This document shows, piece after piece, positions 25,584 through 36,717 of a stretch of 64,000 nt of DNA (positions are counted from its first letter, which is position 1; each line of letters begins with the position of its first letter). Origin of the DNA: Larus michahellis (Eukaryota; Chordata; Aves; Charadriiformes; Laridae). A program made the position numbers and the translations under genes. The stretch covers positions 19,569,701-19,633,700 of the forward strand of contig NC_133900.1 of assembly GCF_964199755.1 (NCBI RefSeq). The letters are read 5' to 3'. A model generated the notes under the pieces. That model did no database searches. It was not told where the DNA came from and worked only from the letters and a program-made list of their open reading frames with translations.

Positions 25584-27740
25584 TCCCTCTGACCTCAACA
25601 AGACCTGAAAGAGTTCAAAAAACCCACAGCATTGACCTTGCAATGAATAGTGTGCCTCCAACACCGCAGTAAGTATTTCCTTCACATGGCTTCAGTCATT
25701 TATGAAATAACTTGATTATTCCAGAAGATAAACCATCTAAGTGAGATTTAGCACTTTTAATTGGAAAGAATTACATTGTGATCTACCTAATATTTTAGAT
25801 TAGGTTCGTATTTTCAGGATAAGACTTTCTTAAGAACTCATGCCAAGTATACTTACAATTCTTCATCTATAGCTGTCAATCCAGAAATCAGCCAACAGTG
25901 AGATATACAGATTATAAAAGATAAATATAAGGGAGCAGGAACTCTCTTCTCATACTGTTATCTACCTTGTCTGCTACAGTGGTATTTGAATATATGCATG
26001 TAGTACTTCTATACATATGTGTATATATCTTGAGATATATGTATATTTCCTCCTTCTTTCCTAATACAAAACTCCTTTTAACTTCATTAACTGCTATACA
26101 TTTTTCTGTGTACATTTGTGTTTTTTCAAATGACATAAGCTATTAAATGAAGCCCAAATTCAAGCAAGTAATGGCAAGGCCGTTATTTATTTTACTGTGT
26201 GAGTATTTCTATGCCTATTTCTGGAAATAAAAATAATAGCCTTGATCAGTTCTTTATTCATCTATCTTAAATACAACGGTTCAGAACATTTGTCAAGGCT
26301 TAAGTTTAAAACTACTCAATTTTTGGCATTGTTTACGGTACTGTCTGTGTATTTGGGAAAGGGTAAGGGAGAGCTCGAGACCCACAGCATTCACATACAG
26401 GCTCACACCAGTGAAACTGAACTCTTTGATTAACATACAGAAGGCTTCACGTTTGTGTAGATGTGAAAGTTTGGGTATTTCCCCAAAGAACAGAAGGAAA
26501 TCCTCGCTATTGACAGCTTACCTTGAAATGTCAGCTATCAGTAGCTAAACGGAAAGTGCCTCAGATGCTGCATAAACAGCTGTAATTTCAGCTGACTGCC
26601 TCTATCTGTTTGCATTTTACAGAGTTCAATCATCAAAATATTCTTTTTTCCCCCCAATGTCTGTCTTTTTCATGTTTGGAAAAAATCATATGCATTCGGC
26701 ATATTCCAATGTTGGCTTTAAAAAAATCATATGAGTACTATCGTGCAGCCAAATGGCTGTGTGCTTGTACCTCTATAATCTTATACAACTTTAGTAATTA
26801 TCATCACTTACAAATGACAGTTTTGTTGATTTTCTACAGTGACTGTGATAAAACAAATTTTAAAATGATATTTTATTCAAAAAACAACAGTAGAAACAGT
26901 TGAGATTAATAAATATAAGTGGGTTCAGGTGTTAATTTAAAATGTCTAAGCTAGGGCATTTGTATCACACTTGACAAAAATAATGACTGAGATGTCAAGA
27001 TGCAGCAGCATACTTTGATTTACTTGTTTCACATAATTAACTTAGTTCTGTTCTCAACCTTGTATTTGTTTTATGAATTCTACTTCAGATTTAAGAAATG
27101 TTTGTGATAAAATTCATTTTTATTTTCTTTTTTTTTACCTCTACCAATCACTTCAGTAAAAGATTTTACCTCCTCTTCTAACCATGCTAATGCCATCCTG
27201 CTCTTGTGATTGCACCAGCAGTATCAGTACAGCAACATATTCAGTTAGGTTATTCCAAACCACCAATTCAAATTCCTTTCCTTCCTTTTTGTACTTTGTC
27301 ACCAATGTTTGTGTCTACCCTGAACTCACAAGCAGTTTTCAGTGTGCTCTGCTTTTTGCCATCTCCTGTTTTCCAGGTGGCTTCATGGAATAGCTTAGAA
27401 TGCTACCTAATGAGGCAGAGATTATTAGAATCCATTTAAAAATACTGTTAATTTCCCATGATGTGGTTTAGCTTTTTAAATGATGTTACTAATCAACTAA
27501 TGAAGAAACCAAGCCCAGCCTTAAAAAATATTTTACGTATCAGTCATTCAGTGACAATATTTATTCGCCTATGATTGGTACAATGCTGTTGACACAGAAA
27601 TATCTTATCTGTGGTCATATATACAAACATGAAAAAATCCTGCATGTGGTGAGTCAGTCTGGAAAAAAGAATGATTCCCACACAAACAATTAATGTTCTT
27701 GAAAATATCCGTAAGCAATTTATAAAAAGATTGACCTTGC
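25584..27740. other. AT-rich unique sequence, no gene recognised
   Basis: Nothing beyond short AT-rich simple sequence (for example around 26000-26050) is visible. No domain-bearing frame is seen. Confidence 0.55.
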
Positions 27741-28649
27741 TGTATTGGGTTTGCGTGGCAAGGTTTTGGTAGCGGGGGTCTACAGGGGGTGGCTTCTGTG
27801 AGAAGCTGCTAGAACCTTCCCCTGTGTCTGATAGAGCCAGCGCCACACAGCTACATCGCTGGCCAAGGCTGAGCCCATCAGCGATGGCGGTAGCACCTCT
27901 GGGATAACATATTTAAGGAGAGGGAAAAAAACCTGTGGAACAACCTGCAACTAGAGAGAGGAGTGAGAATATGTGAGAGCAACAACTCTGCAGACACCAA
28001 GGTCAGTGAAGAAGGATGGGGAGAAGGTGCATCAGGTGCCGGAGCAGAGATTCTCCTGCAGCCTGTGGTGAAGACTATGGTAAGGCAGGCTGTCCCCCTT
28101 CAGCGCATGGAGGTTAATGGTGGAGCAGATACCCACCTGCAGCCCATGGAGGACCCTACGCTGGAACAGGTTTGCTGACAGGACTTGTGGCCCCACAGGG
28201 GACCCATGCTAGAGCAGTCTGTTCCTCAAGGACTGCAAGTCACGGAAAGAACCCACGCTGGAGCAGTTTGTGAAGAACTGCAGCCCATGGGAAGGACTCA
28301 TGTTGGAGAAATTCATGGAGGACTGTCTCCCATGGGAGCAACCCTGTGCAGGAGCAGGGGAAGAGTGTGAGGAGTCCTCACCACGGGGAGGAAGGAGCAG
28401 CAGAGACAACGCATGTGATGAACTGACCACAACCCCGTTCCCCATCCCCCTGCGCTGCTCGGGGGAGAGGGGTTAGGGAAAATGGTGAGTGAAAGCTGAG
28501 CCTGGGAAGAAGGGAGGGGTGGGGGGAAGGAAGGTGTTTCAAGATTTGGCTTTATTTCTCATTATCTTTCTCTGATTAGTAAACTAAATTAATTTTCCCC
28601 AAGTCGAGTTTGTTTTGCCTGTGACAGTAATTGCTGAGAGCTCTCCCTT
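27741..28649 (+). mobile_element. Endogenous retrovirus LTR, 3'-truncated
   Basis: I recognise this as a family of avian endogenous retroviral LTRs from its start, tgtattgggtttgcgtggca. Further familiar blocks are gataacatatttaagg (TATA-like, near 27903), gtgagaatatgtgagagcaa, several cgctggagcag / ctgcagcccatgg units, gatgaactgaccacaacccc and ccccaagtcgagtttgtttt. The left edge begins with TG, as expected. The right edge stops inside the LTR, after ctctccctt, where other copies as I remember them continue for more than 100 nt. The expected AATAAA near 28580 reads agtaaacta. No gag, pol or env sequence is adjacent, so this is a broken solo LTR. Confidence 0.9.
28100..28360 (+). repeat. Degenerate minisatellite inside the LTR
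   Basis: About six imperfect units, each containing a version of gcccatgg and of acgctggagcag, occur roughly every 45 nt. They are part of the LTR and probably vary in number between copies of the family. The apparent reading frames of 60-78 codons across it reflect repeat periodicity and not genes. Confidence 0.7.
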
Positions 28650-30635
28650 CTAGAGGCTCCAGGAGCTCGGGAAACTTAACTGTCGATGTCCCTTTGTGGT
28701 GCAAAAAGGGTAGATAAATTGGGACTTTGGTAACCATGAGAATTAATGACTAGAATCTGTGAACTGTCCCAAGCAGCATGCTCCAAACAAAAATTATTGT
28801 AAACTATTGAGGAAGTGCAAGATACGATGAGTATTTTGTCTTTTCCTACGGTGAGTATTTCATATTTTTGTTATGACGAGTATTTTATATTTTTGTTGTC
28901 GTTATTACTGAGAAACTGTGTGATTCCTGCACCCTACCCCTCTATCATCAGGAGTGCGTGAGGTGCACCTCTTATGTGTGACAAAGCAGAGATCCTTCTG
29001 TTCATTCGTAGCACATTTCCTTGTCAGCAAGGTTTTTTTTAACAGCATTGCCATGAAAGAGAGAATAACAACACTGAGAAGTTTGTAAGCCCTCTCTGGA
29101 AATCTGTGGGATTTGTTTGTTTAGGACCTCCATAATTGTTCTTGCATTTTGCTCCACATTGAGGATCATGAAGCCCCGTGTCTGAGAAGATAATCAGTAT
29201 CTTATCTAAATTAAAATCTAAATTAAATCTATGTGCCGTGTGGTTCGACCTTTTCTTTTCTGTGTCTGTTTTATTGTTGGGCTGAATTCACTCTTGTTTC
29301 AAAGAAGGTGCAGAAACGCTAAAATCTCCAAAAGAATCAGTCAGAACAAAGCCATCCCATTCAAAGGAAGAATGAGAAGAAATAGGAAGAGCAGGCTGGG
29401 GTATCCCATTAGCCTACTCTCATCATTTTCCTTCCGTTTTACTAGAGACGTGACATGATGGGAATGCTGTAGGTTTTAAACAGGCTAAGTAAAATAGGTA
29501 GGTACTGCCTACGTTTTCCAAGCTATTTAATTTAAATGTTTCTCTATAATTGTAGTGATCACGTGTAAAACTAAACATGACATTCCTCTTTATCTGGCAC
29601 CTGCCTTTCAAACAGGATAAGTAAAGTATAGTCTGAATGTAAAGTATTTCGGGGGAGGGGGGGGGCGAAGTTGGCAAACACCATCTGTCTTCCAAACTAT
29701 AAACTTAATCTTACAAATGAAATGTAAAAGAAAAATGTTGGTGATATTTCTTGTATCAAAAGTAAAGATGCTGTGAGAATTGACAGGACTTTGACTGGGT
29801 CTGCTGATCAGTCTGACCGTTCCCATCCCACGCCAAGTCGGGAGCGGCCGGCACGTTCTCTTCCTGGTGCTGGTCTAGGACCCATCATGTCCCATGGGGC
29901 TGGCACGGAGGGGCCCTTCAGGCAGCCACCGCCCTCTCAGGGTGCATATTGCTGCTTTGGGAATTCGAAGTTCAACGTTATCTGCTTTTCTTTGTCTGTC
30001 CTTGCGTAAAGGACCTTGTGTGTCTCCTTGGGAAAGTATTATGAAAAATCCATGCAGTTTAGTGCCTAGCAGGAAATATATTTGTATTCAGTTTACAGTC
30101 AGGAGTAGGTTATGGTAAAGATTATTTAACACTACCAGAAGCAGAATGCTATAGTATGTCTAATTAAAAACAAAGCGTACCAGTTTCAGCTACTTCAAAG
30201 GCAGAAAGTATTTTAATATTCTGTATGTCACACTATATAAATGCAGAAATATACTGTTCCTGCTAACTTTGTTTGGATCTAATGTTCTTCCTATTGGAAA
30301 GAAATATTTAGGAGCTCTAGAAAGTTTGGTGGGTTTTGGTTTTCGTTTTTTTTTTCCTCTGGCCTGGATGGGAGAAATCTAGTAATTGTTCTTTGGAGCG
30401 CTGCATAAAACCTGTAGTCAGCAATTGAGCTCATAACTTTTTAAGAGCCTTTTTCATGCTGTGTTGACGTATAAATACAATTCATATTTTAGAGTTTATA
30501 GTGAGCCTGTAGGGAGAAAAAAAATATAAATAAAGCCTTTCAGAATACGTTGCGGTATTTAACATAGAATATGAAGTAGGTGTAATAGTTTTAAGGAAAA
30601 CAAGTACAGTAGGCCATGTTCTTCAGATGCATTGC
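28650..30635. other. Sequence between the two LTRs, no gene recognised
   Basis: No retroviral coding similarity (protease, reverse transcriptase, envelope) is visible. The two flanking LTRs belong to different families, so this is not a proviral interior. It includes a 25-nt tandem array at 28826-28899. Confidence 0.6.
28826..28899. repeat. Tandem array, three units of about 25 nt
   Basis: Units begin at 28826 (gatgagtatttt), 28850 (ggtgagtatttc) and 28875 (gacgagtatttt). The last two share atatttttgtt. The array is local and simple. Confidence 0.75.
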
Positions 30636-31145
30636 TGTGCTGGGTCTGAGTGGAATGAAGTTAACTTTCTTCATAGCAGCCTGTATGACGCTGTGTTTTA
30701 GATTTGTGTAAAACACTGTTGGTGACACACCAGTGTTTTGGCGACTGCTGAATAGTTCTTGCACAGCATAGAGGATTTCTTTTTGTCCCGCTCTGTCCCC
30801 GCTCCAGCGTGTAGGCCGGGTTGGGCAAGAAATTGGGATGGGACACTGTTGGGACAGCTATCCTGAGTTGGCCCAAGGGATATTCCATCATGCTCAGCAA
30901 TACAACCACGAGAGGTGCTCGGGAACTGGCTGGGCATTGGTCTGCTTGTGGGAGGTGGTAACTGATTGCCTTTGCATCACTTTTTTCCATTTCCTTCACT
31001 TCCTAAACTGTGTTTTGTCTTGACCTATGAGTTTTCTTGGTTTTTGCTCTTCCAATTCTCTCCCCTGTCCGACTTGGGTGGTGGGCTGAGGAGAAGTCAG
31101 CGGTGGTATGGGGGCTTAGCTGCTGGCCAGCATTGACCTGCCACA
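30636..31145 (+). mobile_element. Solo LTR of a second endogenous retrovirus family
   Basis: The element opens with tgtgctgggtctgagtgga and agttaactttcttcatagca. It continues with cacaccagtgttttggcgac, tgcacagcat and gggatattccatcatgctca, and closes with gttttcttggtttttgctct, ccaattctctcccctgtccg and tgccaca. I recognise this as a widespread avian endogenous retroviral LTR family. The ends are TG...CA. The flanks are attgc (30631-30635) and actgc (31146-31150), a 5-bp target duplication with one mismatch. The internal caataaa-type site reads caatacaa. It is a complete-looking but aged solo LTR with no viral genes beside it. Confidence 0.9.
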
Positions 31146-31541
31146 ACTGCCGAAACTCTGTAGTGTGCTCTACAAAGATAGGCAGAAATGTGGTTGTGAG
31201 GGGTGTATGTGTCACTCACCTGAAATACTTTTAAAGAGAAAGTCTGTAAATATTTGAATAAATATGAATTATCACCTTTTAAAACAAATGTGAAAGAATA
31301 CTGCTGCAAGACCTTGCTGTTTGTCCATGAAGAGTTAGTTGTATGTGAATCACACGTGGAGACAGAAGAATTTTAAAAGTTTATAAATCACCGCAACAAA
31401 CTTACTGCTAGTACAGCTGCACGCCTCGGTGCTGACAATAGGTGAAAATACATCAGCTGTGTATTTTACTACTTCTTGCTGTTTGATAGTGAAAGACAGA
31501 AAATTTTCTACAGGATTACTCTTACATTCTTCTTTTCCCAG

Positions 31542-31671
31542 GTATAATAATGGTGCATAGTCCCTTAAGAAGAATTACCACCGAAGAAACTAATAGGAAT
31601 CTTCCAGGACCTTCCTACCAACAATCAAATGTTGAATATACATGTCTTAAGATCAACAGCTGGAATCACTG
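31542..31671 (+). other. Candidate exon A (splice-bounded open segment)
   Basis: A strong acceptor (ttcttcttttcccag) precedes this 130-nt segment, and a strong donor (ctg|gtaagttc) follows it. One frame is open throughout, from codon 31544, giving 42 residues that include NLPGPSYQQSNVEYTC. It ends with two bases of a codon (tg). That phase fits the next candidate at 33266, where the joined codon would be tgt (Cys). I recognise no family. Because splice-like motifs are common in 64 kb of AT-rich DNA, chance or a non-coding RNA exon remain realistic alternatives. Confidence 0.25.
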
Positions 31672-33265
31672 GTAAGTTCTTTGTATTTGCTGTTTGCACA
31701 AAATTGCATTGCAATTATACTTCTGTTTTTCATGAAGTTTCACTGAAAAATATTGATTTGGCTATTAGGTGTTTGGACTTAAAAAAACCAACAACAAAAA
31801 AACACAACCCACCACCAAAACCCAAGAAAGCAGTTTCAAAGACAAAATACATCAAAGTCTAGAAGTTTTATAGTAAGAAATGAAAAAGAAGCAGCTTCTA
31901 TGAGATTCAACCATTCAAACAATTCAGTGAAAATTTAGCTAGAAAATGAGAAAAGACACTTGATGTGTGTACTGAACAGCCAATTAAGTATCATTAGTGG
32001 GTATTCTTTCCTTTTTGTGTTGTGTTATAAAACATCTAAGGGATAGTGGTAATGCAATGACCTTAGACGCGCAGAGACTGGTTTTGTGCTTTCTCTTCTG
32101 CTGTCGTTCATTGAGTATTGCCCAGTGCTGGAGTAACTGCATTCGCTAATTGCCTGACTGTTGCTTTGTGCACCCGGATCAGTGTGATTTGGCTTCAAGA
32201 GCAGATAGGGAAAGATTTCAAAGAGATCTTCGAGTGTTAAACCTGGAAATCATATCTATTAGGCTTTGTCTTGAATTGACTTTGGAAAACAGAGTTGCCC
32301 CTTTCTCTGAAATTCAGTGATTATTGTTTCAGTGACAAGTAGGACTTATAGAGGCAATGATGTCTCAGATCTAGACTCATCTTTTGAGTGTTACAAAACC
32401 TAGGTTTTGAAACAGTTATCTTTCAAAGAAACATCTATACTCTCCTGAAATCTCTCCCTAGACTTTAAATATTGATAATTGTCCCATCCTTGGCTTTTTT
32501 GGCAATAGTGAGCTGCTCAAAGAATTACATTTTTTGAATGAGGAAAATGCTCAAGTTAACATCTTGTGATTTTTTTTTTTTTTTTTCTTCCCCTGACGTG
32601 ACTAGCCAAGCCTATTCAGTGCCTAGAATAAGTTTACAGTTAGTCAAGTTCAAATTCACTTTAACTTTCTGCAATGGTAAAACCTTACAGCCTGTGAGAA
32701 TGAACTGTACTTCATTTGGCAAAATGTCCAGCTGCAAGGGGAAGCGCCGAGTTCCCTCTTCATGGCATAATCAGAACTACACACCATGGCTGAGGATTGC
32801 ATCATATTTTCTTTCTGTGTGCCAATGGAAGTGTTATTTGGGAGACCTTCTTGTTGCACAAACACAACACCCCACAGCAACTGCAAATTCTAACCTGCTG
32901 TAATACTAGTATGGATGGCAATAAAGGCCCAGGCAAAAGTGTTTATTGAATGTAGAGTTTATTTTAACCTGCTGCCTTGCTCAGCAGAATTCCTCATATA
33001 TCACTGCCCTCATATGAGTGAGAGATGCAGCCTCGCTAATAACCTTCTAAAAAATGCTGTTCTCCCAGGCTTTCCTCAGATAACACTTTCCCCCTCTGTA
33101 GTATGACTGCTAATCTGAAAGGGTATCCTGCTTGTGAACAGGATTTTCCCATTTTCAGGAATGGGACTCTACTATTCTTTTTATAGCCATAGTATCTAGT
33201 CCTAATTCCCTTTTCATTCACGTTTTCTAAAAGAACATACTTATGAGAATTCTTTTGATGTTTAG

Positions 33266-33421
33266 TTTGCGTACTGTGGCTGAAAGTAATTTCAGTACAA
33301 CCGAAACAACCAATAATTTACTGAATATTTCCACTTCAAATGTTACTGGCATATTAGCATTAGAGCTGCTTAATAATATAGGTGAAATTATAGGAATGGG
33401 CAGTGTAGCTGCTAGCTCTGG
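33266..33421 (+). other. Candidate exon B (splice-bounded open segment)
   Basis: This 156-nt segment lies between a moderate acceptor (gatgtttag) and a donor (ctctgg|gtaaca). The frame from 33267 is open for 51 codons, and its first in-frame stop is made by the donor itself. The residues include LLNISTSNVTGILALELLNN, with N-glycosylation sequons NIS and NVT, and look like an extracellular or amphipathic segment. Entry and exit phases are both 2, matching candidate A upstream and candidate C downstream. The family is not identified. Confidence 0.25.
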
Positions 33422-36400
33422 GTAACACAATTCTAAAAACTTCAAGGTAGGTTCTCCGAAGTCCTACTTTCTGTGTCAATGAGTATGAGGTGCATGAGAT
33501 ATGGACATGACGTACACAATGAAAATTGGCTAAAAAGAGTAACTGTATGTCCTTTGGTAAATTTAAGATACCAGTGTTTCACTTCTCACATTCTGCAGAA
33601 TTACTTATCTGCTACAGGTCTCTCTTAGGTAACAAATTAATACCTTATTAGCTGCCAGGCTGGAAAAACTTGTGGTTTTGCTGATTAATGGCCTATTTTT
33701 AGATGGAGCTACACTTTCAAAGCCACTTTTGAGCTGTTCATTTAAGTGCATCATGCAATGGGTGCTTTTTTGCTAGGATGTGAGCAGTTTGCTCCCTTCA
33801 ACCCTATTGTCCTTTTCTGTTTGTTCCTTCTGTACCCCTATGTCAGTCAGTAACAACAGTTTTCATGTTTGTTTCCTAAAATATCTGGCGTCCTCTTTAT
33901 TTTGTGAACAGTAGATGTAAAGATTTTTACTGTGTCTTTTCCTCGCCAGATTTATAGTGGAACTATCAAAAATATTTTATAATTAAAAAAAAAAAAAAAG
34001 GACCTTCAGATACCTCTTCGTCTCTGAGCAATGCCTGATACAAAATCCCGTTATGAAATTTAGCGTGCTCTTTGAGCTCCTTTGTGTTATACCAGTGGAA
34101 CTGGCCAAGTGCCCTCCAGCCACAACCACTTCTCTTATGCACAATGACACCAGCTAAGAAGCATGTGGAGGGTCTTCTAAATAAGAATTAAATATTCCTA
34201 CATGATCTCGAGCACCACATATATCACAACACAATGCCCATATAGGATGCTCAGCTGCGTTTTGCAGTGTTGCCTCTTTGAAGTGTCCTGCTCTTTCATT
34301 AACAGCTGTATCACACTTGAGAAGAGCTAATGATAAAAAGATTTCCTGGCAAGTGACTTCTTCTGTTAAATGGGGAATGTGATGTGTTTAGCATGTATAA
34401 TTTAGCTAATTTGTACAAGAAACGCATTACTTAATCAGCTGTAGATTTGGTTATTGCATGATAAAGATGGCAATCCATTAATCAATTTATAGACATAAAT
34501 ACATTATTGTTCAAGAAAAAACCAAGGATTTAAACACCCTTGAATCAATAAATATAATTAAAACAATGGTGTGTTGCAGTCATTTATTTGATTGTCCTAC
34601 AGCTGTCTGACGCATGGTGAGATTACTGAAGCGTGGAGCCAAACAGCCAACACTACATTTAGTTTCGTTTATTGAAATAATGAAAGGGTATTAATGATAA
34701 AGTACAAAAGTGTGTAATAGAAAGTAATGTACTGTGAAATAAAATTATGTTTGGAAATCAAGAAGAATACAATAAAAGTTAAAGCCTCAAATACATTTGG
34801 AAAACACTTTGTATTGTTTGAATAGAAGAATGGCTTTGATATACGGGCTATGAAAAATTATAGGGATGTGTTATAGACACATGAGTAAGGTGAAATCAAA
34901 TTGCTTTGTGAAAAAGCAAATACTGTCCTTTGGTTTTTCTTGCAATCCTATAACTGGCAAAAGGGGATGGAAATGCCCACATGCTGTATACTTACTGACT
35001 CAGGTTTGCATGTTCACTTAATCAGTTTTTATATCCTATATTTTAGGAAACCCATGGCAGTCATTTTTTGTTAAACTCTAGTCAGGGGAGACACAGAGAA
35101 ATATCTGTAATGGATACGATTCCAGTATGAGAATATTCATGGACTACCATTTGAAAAAAAAAAAAAATCCTGAAATGAATGCACATATCCTGGGCTTCTA
35201 AGTTAATCATGAACACTTATCACAAGTTGAACAAATCATTTCTCTTTCAAATAAGAGAAATAAGATGTTTCTTGAATCGTACTTGCTTAAAACCAATAGA
35301 AATGTAACAATACTAAATTATTGGCTGATAAGACAACTGGTGTTTGTTTAATGACAGTACAATAAACAGATGCTTTCTTTCTACCATTTTGTGTTTCAGC
35401 AAAACAGTAGATAAATTACAACTACGCTATTGAATACGCCATGTGTTCTAATAAACTGCTGTCAAGTTCCTCCTTATGAGCGTTTATGTTCCTTTTTGTC
35501 GTACAGAGATTGCCTGCTTGGGCTAGCAAGATTCTGAAACAGGTGCTTAAAACCACTTCCTCTTTCTGAATCTCAAAATACTGAATCCTTGGGCACCTGT
35601 GTTGCTAAAAACTGAATATTTATCTCTTTTGAAACTCAGATAAACAGCTGCCAGTAAGCCTGAAGTACCATTCTTTACTTTTCAGAAATTCACAGTAATA
35701 TTATTTCCTTTTAAAGATATATGGAACGTTAAACAAAGGTCCATATTTTTAAAAGTGTACTTCTCTAGTATCAGTCTCTTGATTTCATGCCCAAGTCCAA
35801 GCACTTTAGACTATTTTAAACTTCATTTTTCAAAATAGTTTTCTCACAACTGTCCCAGTGATAGAATATGATCTTAAGAAATAAAAGACTAAATCCACGA
35901 AACTCTTCCCACCTTCAGAGAAATAACTCCCATAAAAATTGCATTTGGCTCTGTTCTCAGTGCAGTTGTGGTACTGATGGCAGTAATTATACACTCATTG
36001 GAATATGACAAAGCTGTTAAAAAAGCCACAAACGTATCATGTATGGCAGTTGCCTGGAGACTGTGCAGCGACATCACCGTTGTATTTTCCATGGATTATA
36101 TTGTTCTTGTCTTGTTCTTCCCCCAAAATGACTGCTTGGTTTTGAATTCAGTGGAGTTTATAAGGGAGGAAAATGGCATCTGATTTCTACGAAGTACCCT
36201 AACAAAGATGCAGCACGCGTAAGCATCATTTGCAGTCTTCATGTATGCAGCACTTAAAACTTGTGAATATTTCAGGTAAGAAAAACACCAAATATATTCA
36301 GTGATCACATTGTCTTCAAAAAGAAGAATGTGTCTTTGGCATGGATCTTTGCAAAAGGTTGGAGGTAAAGTTATATTTATTAGCTCTGAATCCAATTATT

Positions 36401-36582
36401 TCCGTTTCAAAAGACTTTTGTATTTTCTTCACCGTATTTCTTTTCTAAGCCACCTTCTAGTGACGAGGAACGAACGAGAAATGAAGTCATTGGCCTGGAC
36501 TTGGGAGACCTCAGCACTACCCTGCGAATGCTTCCTGTATAACGTTGGAAACATTACTTCTTTTCTCTTGGCTTTTTTTCAG

Positions 36583-36717
36583 ATCATTTTCTATGAAGTC
36601 AACTTGTGTCATGACAACCACGTTCTCTAAAGTCAAAGGAGCGAGAAGAGATCTAAACCATCTATTATCTAAGAACGCCTGGCAACCTATGCGGTCAATA
36701 GACTGTCGTCGTTCACG
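36583..36717 (+). other. Candidate exon C (splice-bounded open segment)
   Basis: A long pyrimidine tract and acceptor (ttggctttttttcag) lead into 135 nt that end at a strong donor (cacg|gtgagtc). Only the frame starting at 36584 is open: 44 codons including KVKGARRDLNHLLSKNAW, a basic segment. Phase 2 in and phase 2 out agree with candidate B; the joined codon would be gga (Gly). No downstream partner was found with confidence. A good acceptor near 37342 would give a stop after two codons. Confidence 0.25.

Noticed and set aside
28650..30635. Proviral interior between two LTRs
   Set aside because: The LTRs belong to different families, and no retroviral protein similarity is visible between them.
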